DNA of 64,000 bases, from the NCBI GenBank assembly GCA_963754955.1, contig CAVWHY010000012.1:558001-622000 (forward strand), written 5' to 3'. A model generated the notes under the pieces. That model did no database searches, was not told the DNA's origin, and saw nothing but the letters and a program-made list of their open reading frames with translations. Positions 52,914-64,000 of this stretch are shown here, in pieces. The stretch comes from CAVQJU01 sp963754955 (GTDB taxonomy: Bacteria > Acidobacteriota > Vicinamibacteria > Vicinamibacterales > CAVVIG01). Every line of letters starts with the position of its first letter. The first letter of the stretch is position 1. Position numbers and translations under genes: made by a program.

Positions 52914-52946
52914 GGCCGTCGGACGTTCGTCCGATGGCCTTTTTTT
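52914..52946 (+). terminator. Rho-independent terminator after the TPR gene
   Basis: GGCCGTCGGAC, tetraloop GTTC, GTCCGATGGCC (11-bp stem with one G-T pair), then seven T. It is the only textbook terminator seen in the window, 31 bp after the TPR stop. Confidence 0.92.
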
Positions 52947-53025
52947 CGTGCCCGTTACAACCATCACGATAGAATTGCTAAGCAGCCTTGCAATTTTCCT
53001 CCATGTCCTAATTAGGAGCTGGGTA

Positions 53026-56000
53026 ATGAATTCTGAGAAGCGGTCGCGGATGTGCCGGGCCGGACTGATGTTGGCATTTCTGGCGATCTTTACTGGAGCG
53101 GCATCGCGTCGCGGGTTCGCGCAGTCGACCACGGAAGGCGCCATCGGCGGCACCGTCACCGACCAGAGCAAGGCCGTCGTTCCGGGCGCCACGGTCACGG
53201 CAAAGAACAACGCCACCAACACGACGACGACCGCGGTGACCGACGCGAGCGGCCACTTCACCGTCATCCGCCTGAACCCCGGCACCTACACCGTCGACGT
53301 CAGCCTCAGCGGATTCACCCCGTTCAACCAGGGCGGCATCATCGTCGAAGTCGGGCGCGTGACGAACATGGACGTCACCATCAGCGTCGGCGGGCCAGGT
53401 CGAGTCGGTCAGCGTCGTCGCCCAGGCGCCGGTCATCAACCGCGAATCGTCCGACCTCTCGACGAACATCAATCAGACGTCGATCGCGAACCTGCCGGTC
53501 AGCGCGCGGCGCTGGTCGAACTACGTGCTGAGCACGCCCGGCGCGGCGCCTGACGGCACGTTCGGTCTGATCAGCTTCCGCGGAATTTCCGGGTTGCTGA
53601 ACAACAACACCGTGGACGGCGGCGACAACACGCAGGCGTTCTTCGCCGAGGAGCGCGGCCGCACGCGCCTGAGCTACTCGCTGAGCCTCGGCGCCGTGCA
53701 GGAATTCCAGGTCACGACGTCGAACTACTCCGCGGAGTACGGCCGCGCGGCGGGCGGCGTCGTCAACGCCGTGACCAAGAGCGGCGGCAACAGAGTTCAG
53801 GGTGAAGGGTTCTACTACATCCGCGACAACAAGTGGGGCGCACAGAATCCGTTCACGACGACGGTCGACGCAGGTCGACGGCGTCTATCAGACCGTGCCG
53901 CTTCAAGCCCGATGATCAGCGGAACCAGTACGGCGCGAGCATCGGCGGGCCCCTCAAGCAGAACAAGCTGTTCTACTTCTTCAGCTTCGACCAGCAGAAG
54001 CGCGATTTCCCGGGCACCGCCGTGCCGGGCAACCCGAACGCGTTCTTCGCGCCGCTCAGCGCCGCCGAACTGGCCACGCTCGCCGGCGCGGGGCGTCACC
54101 GCGACGGCTGGCAACGACGGCCTGGCGTTCATGCAGAGCCTGACGGGCGTCGTCGCGCGCACGGGCGATCAGACGCTGCTCTTCCCGAAGATCGACTGGC
54201 AGATCAACAACGACCACGCGCTCGCGGTGAGCTACAACCACCTGCGCTGGAACTCGCCGGCTGGCGTGCAGACGGCCGCCACCGTGTTCCGAACGGCGTG
54301 GACAACTGGGGCGACGACGGCGTCAGCGCGGACTGGGTGATCGGCCGGTTTACGTCGGTCCTCGGCCCGCGTCTCACGAACGAAGTGCGCTTCCAGTGGG
54401 GCCGCGACTTCGAGTTCCAGACGAGCCAGCCGGCGATCCCGGGCGAGCCGGTCGTGCCCGGCACGACGCGGTCACCGGACGTGACCATCACCGGCACCGT
54501 CGCGTTCGAGTTCGGCAAGCCGAACTTCCTCGAACGCCGGTCGTATCCCGACGAGCGCCGGGTCCAGATCGCCGACACCGCGACGCTGCTGTGGAACACG
54601 CATCTCATCAAGTTCGGCATCGACTTCAACCGGACGCACGACACGCTGGACAACCTGTTCCAGGAGGGCGGCGTCTACACCTACAACTCCCGCGCCGACT
54701 TCATCAGCGACTACGAGCTGAACACGAAGCTGGGACGGGCCGGGCGGTTCTACTCGACGTTCGCTCAGGGCATCGGGCCCACCGCGTTCAGTTTCGCGAC
54801 GATGGACTTCGCCGGGTTCATCCAGGACACCTGGCACGTGCAAGCCGCGCGTGACGATCAACTGGGGCCTGCGGTACGACTATCGAGACGATGCCCGATC
54901 CGCAGATCCCGAACCCGCTCGAGCCGCGGACCAGCGTGTTCCCCAGCGACAAGAACAACTGGGGACCGCGCATCGGCGTCAACTGGGACGTGACCGGCAA
55001 GGGCGACACGGTCCTGCGCGGCGGATACGGCATGTTCTACGGCCGCATCATCAACTCGACGATCTCGAACGCCATCACGAACACCGGCATGGCCGACCGG
55101 CCAGCTGTCGACTTGACGCTCAACTCGTCGGCGACGTCGCCCCGCGTATCCGAACGTCCTCGCGAATGCTTCCGCGACGCCGGTCAGGCCGAACATCGTC
55201 TTCTTCGGGAACGACACGCAGAACCCTCTGATTCACCAGTTCGACATGATTTTCGATCAGCGGATCGCCGCCAACACGGTCCTCTCCGTGTCGTACGTCG
55301 GCAGCCAGGGACGGAACCTGCCGATCTTCATCGATCAGAACCTGAATCCCGCGACGACGACCAACACCTACGTGGTCAGCGGCGGACCGCTCGACGGGCA
55401 GAGGCTCACCATGCCGTTGTTCACGACGCCGCGGCCGAACGCGAACTTCGCGCAGATGACGCAGATCACGTCCGGCGTCAATACCAGCTACAACGCGCTG
55501 GTGCTGGCCCTCAACCGGCGCTTCACCAAGGGACTGCAGGTGCAGACGAGCTACACGTATTCGAAAGCGACCGACAACGGCCAGTCGTCGCAGACCTTCA
55601 CGGCCGCCAACAACGTGCTCAACCCGTTCGATCTGGGCCTCGAAGAGGGGACGTCGAACTTCGACATCCCGCACCGGTTCAGCTTCAGCACGGTGTGGCA
55701 GCCGAGGTCGTCGAGCGCCTGGCTCGACAACTTCACGATCGCGCCGATCATCGCCGTGTCGTCCGGCGCGCCGTTCACGGCGCTCGTCTCCGGCAACGCT
55801 CCGCAGGCGCAACCGGCGTCCAGACGGGCGTTCTCGGCGCCGGCGGCACGAACCGCCTTCCGACACATCGAGCGCAACACCTACCGGCTGCCCAACACCG
55901 CGAGCGTGGACCTGCGCGTGTCGCGCGCGTTCCCGATCGGCAGCGAGCAAGCTCGAAGGCATCGTTCGAGGCCTTCAACCTGTTCAACCGGATCAACTAC

Positions 56001-56161
56001 ACGGCCGCCAACCAGACGTTCTACACGATCGGCGGAACACGCGGCGGCGCCGACGCTCGTCGTACAACGCGGCCACGTTCAACACCAACACGAACGCCAA
56101 CAACGGCACGTTCTCGCCGCGGCCGCGGGAAATTCAGCTGGGCGTCAGGTATACGTTCTGA
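53026..56161 (+). CDS. Oar-type TonB-dependent receptor (about a dozen frameshifts)
   Basis: ATG 53026 with AGGAG 8 nt before, and a signal peptide to GFAQ. A carboxypeptidase-regulatory-like beta domain follows (IGGTVTDQSKAVVPGATVTA, FTVIRLNPGTYTVDVSLSGF), then the plug (VINRESSDLSTNINQTSIANLP; FRGISGLLNNNTVDGGDNTQ; YSAEYGRAAGGVVNAVTKSG), and the barrel continues in shifted frames to LGVRYTF, with the final aromatic typical of outer-membrane barrels. Frame changes occur near 53397, 53872, 53910, 54085, 54295, 54843, 54888, 55141, 55808, 55855, 55950, 55968 and 56060. Every segment has the right content, so sequence error is more likely than decay. It probably imports peptides or glycans. Confidence 0.88.
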
Positions 56162-59152
56162 CGAAGGGCAAAGAGCAGAGGGCAAAAGGCAAAGGGTAGA
56201 GCGAAGGAAGAAGGCGACCCGTTGCCCTATGCCCTTTGCGTTCTGCCCTTCTATGGTTCTGCCCTTCTAGGGTCGGTTTGCTGCCGCTGCTGGATGCAGC
56301 CGACGGCAGGAGCGTCACGACCGTGTAGCGGTCCATCGGGAAGTACGTGCGGAAAGCAGCCTGGACGGTGGCTGGCGTCACGGCGTCGATCCGGGCGGGG
56401 CGCGTGACGATTTCCTTCGGGTCGCGGCCGAACGTCTTCACCGACTGCAGGCGGCCCAGCCAGTACCCGTTCTGCTGGAGGGCCGTTTCGTAGTTCCGCT
56501 TCGCGGATTCCCTTGCGCGGTTCGTCAAGTCGGCCGATGGACCTTCCTGCTGCAGCCGCCTGATCTCCTGGAACACCCGCTCCGTCATCGCCGCGACGTT
56601 CTCGGGCGCCGCGCCGAAGCTCACCCGGATGTGCCCGCCGCCGCGCTGCGGCAGCGCCTGCGAGAGGCCGACGGACACGGTGTAGGTCTGGCCCAGATCC
56701 TCGCGCAGGATGTCGCGCAACGCGATATCCAGCACCGTCGTCGCCGCCGTGACATTCTCCACCTCGACCGGGTCCGGCGACGGATCGGCGAAGAAGCTCA
56801 CCACGACGTTGCTGCGGGGCTCGCGTCCGAGTTCGACCTTGTCGCGCTGCGCGGTCTGCGGAAAGCGGATGCCCACGTCCTTGAACTGCGGCGACGGCGC
56901 CCGGCTTCGACGGCAGGCCGCCGACGTACTGGGCGATGAGCGGCAGAGCCTCGTCTATCTTGAACGCGCCGACCATGAAGAACGTGAAATCGGAGGCGTT
57001 CGAGAAGCGCTCACGGTAGAAGGCCAGCATCTTCTGCCGGTCGAGCGTGGCGATGCGTTCGGCCGTCAGCGGCCTGCGCCGTGTAGTGGCCGGACGTGTT
57101 GACCTGCTCGAGGCGCTCGCCGAACACCTGGCCCGGCGCCCGGCCGCGGTTCGCGACTGCCGCCGTCAGCTGCCGCTTGAGCACTTCGAACTGCTCGGGG
57201 TCGTCGCCGGGGGCGACGAAATCCTCGTAGAGAAGCTGGAGCCCGGTTTCCAGGTCCGCCGGCGCCGCGCTCCCCGAGATGCCTTGGCTCGACAGCGAGA
57301 TGGACGGCGCCACGCTCGCCCGCTTGCCCGCGAGCATCTTCTCGAGGTCCTGGGCCTTCAGCCCCGCGAGCCCGGAGCTGCGCACGTAGTTGGACGCCAG
57401 CGCCGCCTCTTCGAAGTCGGCGGGCTGAGCGAGCGATGCGCCGCCGGGTGAGGTGAGCGAGAAGAGCACCTGGTCGTTCTTGAACGTCGTCGGCTTCAGC
57501 CAGACCTCGACGCCGTTCGAGAGCTGGACGATGGTGACGCCGACTTCGGGTATCTCGCGGCGCGATGACGATGGTCGCCGGCGCCGGCTTGTTCTCGACG
57601 AGCGCCCGCGTCGTGGACGTGTCGCTCCAGGGCGTGACGGCCACCGTGTCGGCCGAGCCGAGGGCGGCGCGCAGGCCGGCTTCTGTCGGCGGCTGCAGAC
57701 CGTCCTTCTGCGGCGACGTGACCAGCACCACGCGGCCATCGTCGGACATCAGGGACCGCGCCATGGCGGAGACTTCGTCGAGGGTGATGGCCGGCAGCAT
57801 CTGCTTGACCAGCCGGTACTCGTACTCGATGCCCGGCGCCGGCTCGTTCTGGAGGAACAGGTTCAGAAGCTCCTGCGCGAACGAGCCGCTCTCCGACTTG
57901 TCGCGCTCGGTGTAGATCTGTTCGTAGGCGGCCGCCAGGGACTTCTTGGCGCGGTCGAGCTCCGAGGCATTGAAGCCGTACTCGCGCGCGCGCCGCGTTT
58001 CGATCGCGAGCGCCGCCACGGCGTCGTCGATCTTGCCGTCCTGGGCGCGGGCCACGAGCACGAAGGCGTCCACGGCAGGGTTGATCGAATCGGTGCCCGA
58101 GCTGGCGCCGAGGAATTTCGCGTCGGGTTTCCGGGACAGCTCGCCGAAGCGGTCGTCGAGCATCATCTGCACGAGGCGTTCGACCAGCGAACGCCTGTAG
58201 TCGGCTGCGCGCTGGCTGCCCGGTTTCGCGCGTTTCCGCAGCACCTGCACCGACGACCGCGTCAGCTCGGGATCGGTCACCACGCTGACGAGCAGCGGGT
58301 GCCGGAGCGTCACGGTGCCGTCCGGGACCGGCGCGGCCGCGGCGCGGGCGCGAAGCGGGCCGAACGTGGACGTGATGGCGTCCTCGATGGCGCGCGGGTC
58401 GATGTCACCGACCGCGATCACGGCCTGCCGCTCGGGGCGATACCACGTGTCGTAGTAGGCGCGCAGCCTGGCCGGCGGAGCCGTTCGCAGGATCTCGGGC
58501 TTGCCGATCGGCAGCCGGTCGGCGTACCGGGAGTTGTAGAAGATGATCGGGATCTGCTTGTCACGGACGCGCGAGCCGGCGCCGAGCCCGCCGCGCCACT
58601 CCTCGATGACGACGCCGCGTTCCTTCTCGATTTCGGCCGCGTCCAGGTTCAGGCCGCCGGCGAAGTCGGACAGCGCCGTGAGCCCGCGTGCCACGACGTC
58701 GCCCTGGTCGGTCGGCAGGTCGAGCATGTAGACCGTCTCGTCGAAGCTCGTGTAGGCGTTCACGTGCGGGCCGAGCCTGGCGCCGAGCCGCTCGAAGTAG
58801 CTGACGAGCTCGCCGGGCTTGAAGTGGGCGCTGCCGTTGAACGCCATGTGCTCGATGAGGTGCGCGAGGCCCTGCTGGTCGTCCGCTTCCTCGAGCGATC
58901 CCGTCTTCACGGCCAGCCGCAGCGACACACGCTTTTCCGGGCGCCCGTTGCGGCGGATGAAGTACTTGAGGCCGTTCGGCAGCGTCCCGGTCCTGATGGT
59001 CGGGTCGAGCGGCAGGACGGTCTGCGGGTCGATCGCGCGGCAGGGCTGCGGGCGCCTGCTGCGCCAGCAGCCGCGGAGCGACAACCGGGACCAGCAGCGC
59101 GAGCGCGAAGACAGCCGCGGCGGCGCGCGGGAAAGCGGGTAAATATGCGCAT
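56145..59152 (-). CDS. Large M16-family (pitrilysin/PqqL-like) periplasmic zinc protease (frameshifts)
   Basis: Probable start ATG 59152 (MRIFTRFP). With one base removed it runs into a signal peptide (AAVFALALLVPVVAPRLLAQ). The zinc motif is GLAHLIEHMAFNGS with the distal Glu in VVIEEWRGG. A second half (VQLSNGVEVWLKPTTFKNDQV onward) repeats the fold without zinc ligands, as in PqqL. Frame changes lie near 59130, 59050, 57560, 57070 and 56900. The end is uncertain: the last open frame reads through the heptad array to 56145, but another frame stops at the array edge near 56267. Next to TonB/ExbBD it may digest imported peptides. Confidence 0.85.
56165..56265. repeat. Inverted heptad array, AGGGCAN word, between convergent receptor and protease
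   Basis: Left arm 56165-56199: AGGGCAA, AGAGCAG, AGGGCAA, AAGGCAA, AGGGTAG. Right arm from 56222: TTGCCCT, ATGCCCT, TTGCGTT, CTGCCCT, then TCTGCCCT at 56258-56265. The spacer is about 22 bp. It begins 3 bp after the receptor's TGA. Same word as at 26867 and in ileS. Confidence 0.85.
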
Positions 59153-59237
59153 GGTCCAACCTTACTACGGGAGCGGGGGTCCAAACAGAAACGGCCGTCC
59201 CTCCGAAGAGAGACGGCCGTGAATTCGCGAACGCGTT

Positions 59238-59265
59238 GAACCGTGAACCTTGAACCGTGAACCCT
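59238..59265. repeat. Tandem heptads GAACCNT
   Basis: Four perfect 7-bp units: GAACCGT, GAACCTT, GAACCGT, GAACCCT. They lie directly downstream of exbD and upstream of the M16 protease gene, on the path of the operon transcript. The same words form the right arm of the array at 60240-60271. Confidence 0.8.
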
Positions 59266-59275
59266 GTGATCGCGG

Positions 59276-59740
59276 TTAGTTCCCGACGCCCGCCGCTTTC
59301 TTCATGCCTTCGGTGACGATCCCGACCTTGTCGACGCCGGCGGCGCGCGCCGCGTCGATGACCTCGATGATCTCCTTGTAGCGGAGGTTCCCGGCGCCCG
59401 AGATGAACAGCTTCTTGTCCTTGCGCTGTTCGAAGATGTCGCGCAGCTTCTTCTCGAGGCCGCTGATCGTCACGTCCGAGTTGTTGATCGAGATGCGCTT
59501 GTCAGCCGAGTACGTGAGCATGATCTGGCTGACGTCCGGCGTGGCGTCGGTGGCCTTCTTGGTTTCCGCCGGCAGGTTGATGTCGATGCCCTGCTGTGTG
59601 AGGTTGACGGCCGCCATGAAGATGACGAGGAGCACGAGCAGCACGTCGATGAGCGGCGTGACGTTCATGTCGGCGCTGGCTTTGAGCGCCTCGCCCTTGA
59701 CGACTTTATCGGCGCCGTGATGGAGATGTGCGTGCGCCAT
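59276..59740 (-). CDS. exbD: ExbD/TolR-family protein (second copy)
   Basis: 154 residues. Short cytoplasmic N-terminus (MAHAHLHHGADKVVKGEALKASADM), then NVTPLIDVLLVLLVIFMA with the proton-relay aspartate in the single membrane helix, then a periplasmic domain (IDINLPAETKKATD) and a conserved C-terminal fold (LFISGAGNLRYKEIIEVIDAARAAGVDKVGIVTE). Its ATG overlaps the stop of the first exbD by one base (TAATG). Unusual histidine-rich N-terminus. Confidence 0.92.
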   Translation of the reverse strand: MAHAHLHHGADKVVKGEALKASADMNVTPLIDVLLVLLVIFMAAVNLTQQGIDINLPAETKKATDATPDVSQIMLTYSADKRISINNSDVTISGLEKKLRDIFEQRKDKKLFISGAGNLRYKEIIEVIDAARAAGVDKVGIVTEGMKKAAGVGN

Positions 59741-60174
59741 TACTGCCCTCCCGCCGATCCGCCGCTTGTGCACGGTGATGAGGCCGATGTCCTCGACGCC
59801 GGCCTGCCGCAGCTTGTCCATGGTCTCCATGATCGCGCTGTACGGCGGCCTCCTCGTCAGCGTTGATGAAGACGGTCTTTTCTTTCTTGTTCTCGAGCGC
59901 CTCGTTGATCTTCGTGGGCAGCTCGGATTCGGCCACCGGCTTGGCGTTCAGATAGACCGAACCGTCCTTGCTGATGGCGACGACCGTGTTGTCCTGCGTG
60001 GTGGGCTTGTCGACGCTGTTGGTCGCCTCGGGCAGCCGCACGGACGACGCCCTGGTTCAGCATCGGGGTGATGAGCATCATGATGATGAGCAGCACCAGC
60101 ATCACGTCGACGAGCGGCGTCACGTTGATGTCGGACTTGACACCGCCCTTGCCGCCGCCCATGTCCATTGACAT
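59740..60174 (-). CDS. exbD: ExbD/TolR-family protein (first copy, three frameshifts)
   Basis: ATG 60174 (MSMDMGGGKGGVKSDINVTPLVDVMLVLLIIMMLITPM) with GGAG 9 nt before. The proton-relay Asp is present. After a shift near 60048 it reads VRLPEATNSVDKPTTQDNTVVAISKDGSVYLNAKPV, after one near 59853 YSAIMETMDKLRQAGVEDIGLITV, and after one near 59780 it ends at TAA 59742-59740. All three are single extra bases. Two ExbDs with one ExbB usually support one or more TonB receptors. Confidence 0.88.
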
Positions 60175-60191
60175 AACAAAACTCCTGCCTA

Positions 60192-60271
60192 GGTTCACGG
60201 TTCAAGGTTCAGGTTCGACGGTTCAGGGACCGCCTCGGCGAACCGTGAACCTTGAACCGGAACCTGAACTC
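60192..60271. repeat. Inverted heptad-like array GGTTCAN / GAACCNT
   Basis: Left arm: GGTTCAC, GGTTCAA, GGTTCA, GGTTCGAC, GGTTCAG (units of 6-8 bp). Right arm: GAACCGT, GAACCTT, GAACCG, GAACCT, GAACTC. It sits in the gap between the exbB stop (60271-60273) and the exbD start (60174) and abuts the stop codon. Shares its word with the array at 59238. Confidence 0.8.
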
Positions 60272-60942
60272 TATGCCGTCTTCTTGATGAAGTAGTCCAC
60301 GAGCTCCGACGACGAGTTGTCCATCTCGACGTTGAAGTACTCGATGCGCGCGGTCAGGTAGTTGTAGATCCAGACCGCCGGGATGGCGACGACGAGCCCG
60401 AGCGCGGTCTCGATGAGCGCTTCGGAAATGCCGATCGACACGGAGGCCAGACCGGCCGAGCCGCTCGCGCCGATGCCCTGGAACGCGTTGATGACGCCGA
60501 CGACCGTGCCGAGCAGCCCGACGAACGGGGCCGTCGATCCGATGGTGGCGAGCGCCGAGACGCCCTTCTTGAGGTCGGATGCGGTCAGGGCCGACGCGCG
60601 CTGAATCGAGCGGCGCACGGTGTCCATCAGGTCCTCGCGGGCCAGGCCGCCGCCGCTCTCCTGCTGGAATTGATATTCCTGCAGTCCGGCGAGCACGACC
60701 TTGGCCAGGTGCGAGTAGCGGTAGTTCTTGGAGGTCGAGAGCGCCACGGCGTCCTTCAGGCGGCCTTCCTTGAGGTGCTTGGCCACCTGCGGCGCGTACA
60801 GCTTGGACTGCGTCCGCGCCTGCTGATACGTGAAGAAGCGCTCGATGCCGACACCGATCGACCACATCGACATGATCAACAGAATGACGGCCACGCACTT
60901 GGCCACGATGCCCATCGACGCATACATCGACATTAAATCCAC
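60271..60942 (-). CDS. exbB: ExbB/TolQ-family proton channel protein
   Basis: 223 residues. Three membrane helices: IVAKCVAVILLIMSMWSIGVGIERFF, then STAPFVGLLGTVVGVINAFQGIG with the conserved Thr/Gly of the pore, and ISEALIETALGLVVAIPAVWIYNYL. The cytoplasmic loop between residues 45 and 125 contains a helical segment. With ExbD it uses the proton gradient to energise TonB. No frameshift. Confidence 0.94.
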   Translation of the reverse strand: MDLMSMYASMGIVAKCVAVILLIMSMWSIGVGIERFFTYQQARTQSKLYAPQVAKHLKEGRLKDAVALSTSKNYRYSHLAKVVLAGLQEYQFQQESGGGLAREDLMDTVRRSIQRASALTASDLKKGVSALATIGSTAPFVGLLGTVVGVINAFQGIGASGSAGLASVSIGISEALIETALGLVVAIPAVWIYNYLTARIEYFNVEMDNSSSELVDYFIKKTA

Positions 60943-61022
60943 GGTCCACCCTCCATCGACACGAGACCTGAAAGCCTTGTTGTCGTCTTAACGGTTACGA
61001 ACGAACTCTCTACCTGTTTCGT

Positions 61023-61761
61023 CTATTGCAGCGTGAAGTTCACCGTCACCGTCATGATGACCGGCACCGGAGTCCCGTTGAGCAGCGTGGGCGTGAACAC
61101 CCACTGTTTCACCGCGTCGAGCGCCGCTGCGTCGAGCAGTGCGATCGACCGCAGCACCTTCGCTTCCTGCACGCGCCCATCGGGACCGATCGTCGCCTCG
61201 ATGATCACGACGCCCTGCACGCGCGCCGACTGCGCGATGGACGGATACACGGGCCTGACGTCCTTCGTCTTCGTCGGCGGCTTGATGTTACCGCCGACGC
61301 GGACGGCGGCGGGAGGCGGAGGCGGGGGCGGGGGCGGAGGCGGAGCCTCAGCCAGGCCGCCGACGATGCCGCCGGCCACGCCGCCGGCGATGCCGCCTTC
61401 GACGCCGCCCACGGCATTCTGCACGCCACGCTCGAGCCCGGTTTCGGGCCGGATTTCCTTGGGAGCCTCAACCGGGGCCGCTGACGGGTTCACGTCAATC
61501 GGCTTGGGCGCCTGCGGCGCCGCGGCTTGCGGCGGCGGCGGCGGAGGCGGCGGCGGCGGGAGGCGGCGGCGGGGCCGCGGCCACGAACGCGTTCATCATC
61601 GCCGGCGGGACGGGCAGGACGTCTGCCGCCATCAGGGGGATGATGACCACCGCGACGAGGATCCCGGTGTGCACGATGATCGAAAGCGGGACGGTGTACC
61701 AGCTCCTCGATCCCACCTTGATCGACGGATCGACGATGTCGCCGAACATGTCATGCGCCAC
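61023..61761 (-). CDS. tonB: TonB energy transducer (one frameshift)
   Basis: GTG 61761 with GAGGAGGAA 8 nt before. MAHDMFGDIVDPSIKVGSRSWYTVPLSIIVHTGILVAVVIIPL holds the single N-terminal membrane anchor. A long proline stretch (PPPPPPP...) extends across the periplasm, broken by one extra C near 61560. A glycine-rich region (GGVEGGIAGGVAGGIVGGL) and a second proline stretch lead to the TonB C-terminal domain (VYPSIAQSARVQGVVIIEATIGPDGRVQEAKVLRSIALLDAAALDAVKQWVF). First gene of the tonB-exbB-exbD-exbD operon. Confidence 0.93.
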
Positions 61762-61853
61762 GGCGGTTCCTCCTCGAAACTCAGTTCAGCGCCCAGCCGC
61801 CCGATTACCCTTGCTTACCCTGCCCCGGGTTACCGTGCCGGCCAAGGCCGCCG

Positions 61854-61883
61854 ATTATAGTCAGTTAAAAAACTGGGAGTCAA
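61854..61883 (-). promoter_or_regulatory. Near-consensus sigma-70 promoter for the tonB operon
   Basis: Minus strand: -35 TTGACT (61883 to 61878), 18-bp spacer, -10 TATAAT (61859 to 61854). The +1 falls near 61847, leaving a leader of about 86 nt to the GTG. The spacer contains the dyad CAGTTTTTTAACTG. This is the best promoter in the window. Confidence 0.8.
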
Positions 61884-61997
61884 CGAAACTCCCCTGCGAC
61901 TTAGACACCAGCAAATTTGAAACGGCTCGCACGCCCTGCAGCCATCCCAACTGACGGCCTCGTCGCCCGGGCGTCCTTTCCACGGTGCGGCCTCCGG

Positions 61998-64000
<2,003 letters not shown>

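Noticed and set aside
53026..56161. Calling the receptor a decayed pseudogene
   Set aside because: Every segment still carries receptor sequence in one of the frames and the ends are correct; single-base indels alone explain the breaks.
12184..60271. Simple-unit arrays as CRISPR arrays
   Set aside because: Units are 7-9 bp, adjoin without spacers, and usually invert; there are no cas genes.

Overview
The window is high-GC bacterial chromosome. It most resembles Acidobacteriota, probably class Vicinamibacteria. This is inferred from the Oar-type TonB receptor with a carboxypeptidase-regulatory N-domain, the many secreted proteins of unknown function, dispersed GTAG-footed hairpins and simple-unit intergenic arrays. 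It is housekeeping chromosome: I see no prophage, insertion sequence, CRISPR array, rRNA or tRNA.

Layout. 1-3.6 kb: flavin amine oxidase (cut by the edge), an outer-membrane-like protein, a TPR/DUF2914 membrane protein, a VOC protein, an SGNH esterase. 3.6-8.7 kb: a minus-strand operon (ferritin-like protein, O-carbamoyltransferase, DUF5989 protein, methyltransferase) opposite a divergent membrane SGNH protein. 8.7-13.7 kb: M48 protease, methyltransferase, AraC regulator, Dam-type methylase, exported protein. 13.8-17.1 kb: a DNA-repair trio (LigD-type polymerase, ATP-dependent ligase, 5'-3' exonuclease). 17.1-25.8 kb: folate salvage, a degenerate J-domain membrane protein, nucleotidyltransferase, two cold-shock proteins, HAD, a degenerate ABC ATPase, PHP phosphoesterase, a Fur-rubrerythrin fusion, ErpA. 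25.9-39 kb: FdhE, fumarase, aspartase, ThiD, MoaE/MoaD, RF1/PrmC, esterase, HIT, HAD, an M16 protease pair. 39-47.3 kb: ileS-lspA-lgt-rluD-NUDIX and lon. 47.3-52.9 kb: DksA-like protein, bL28, RidA, Rel/SpoT, a TPR lipoprotein. 53-61.8 kb: TonB-dependent receptor, large M16 protease, two ExbD, ExbB and TonB, which together look like an outer-membrane uptake and peptide-processing module. 62 kb to the end: membrane pyrophosphatase.

Two repeat systems stand out. One is a REP-like family with a 5'-GTAG foot, covarying stems and a TTCA-type loop; its feet supply the TAG stop codons of many flanking genes. The other is a set of arrays of 7-, 8- or 9-bp units, usually arranged as inverted repeats, each locus with its own word. 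They fill gene junctions, supply stop or start codons, and in one case lie inside ileS.

About forty single-base frameshifts interrupt otherwise well conserved genes, including essential ones. Most are +1 and most lie right of 38 kb. I read them as residual sequence error rather than decay, and list such genes as single loci spanning the frameshifts.
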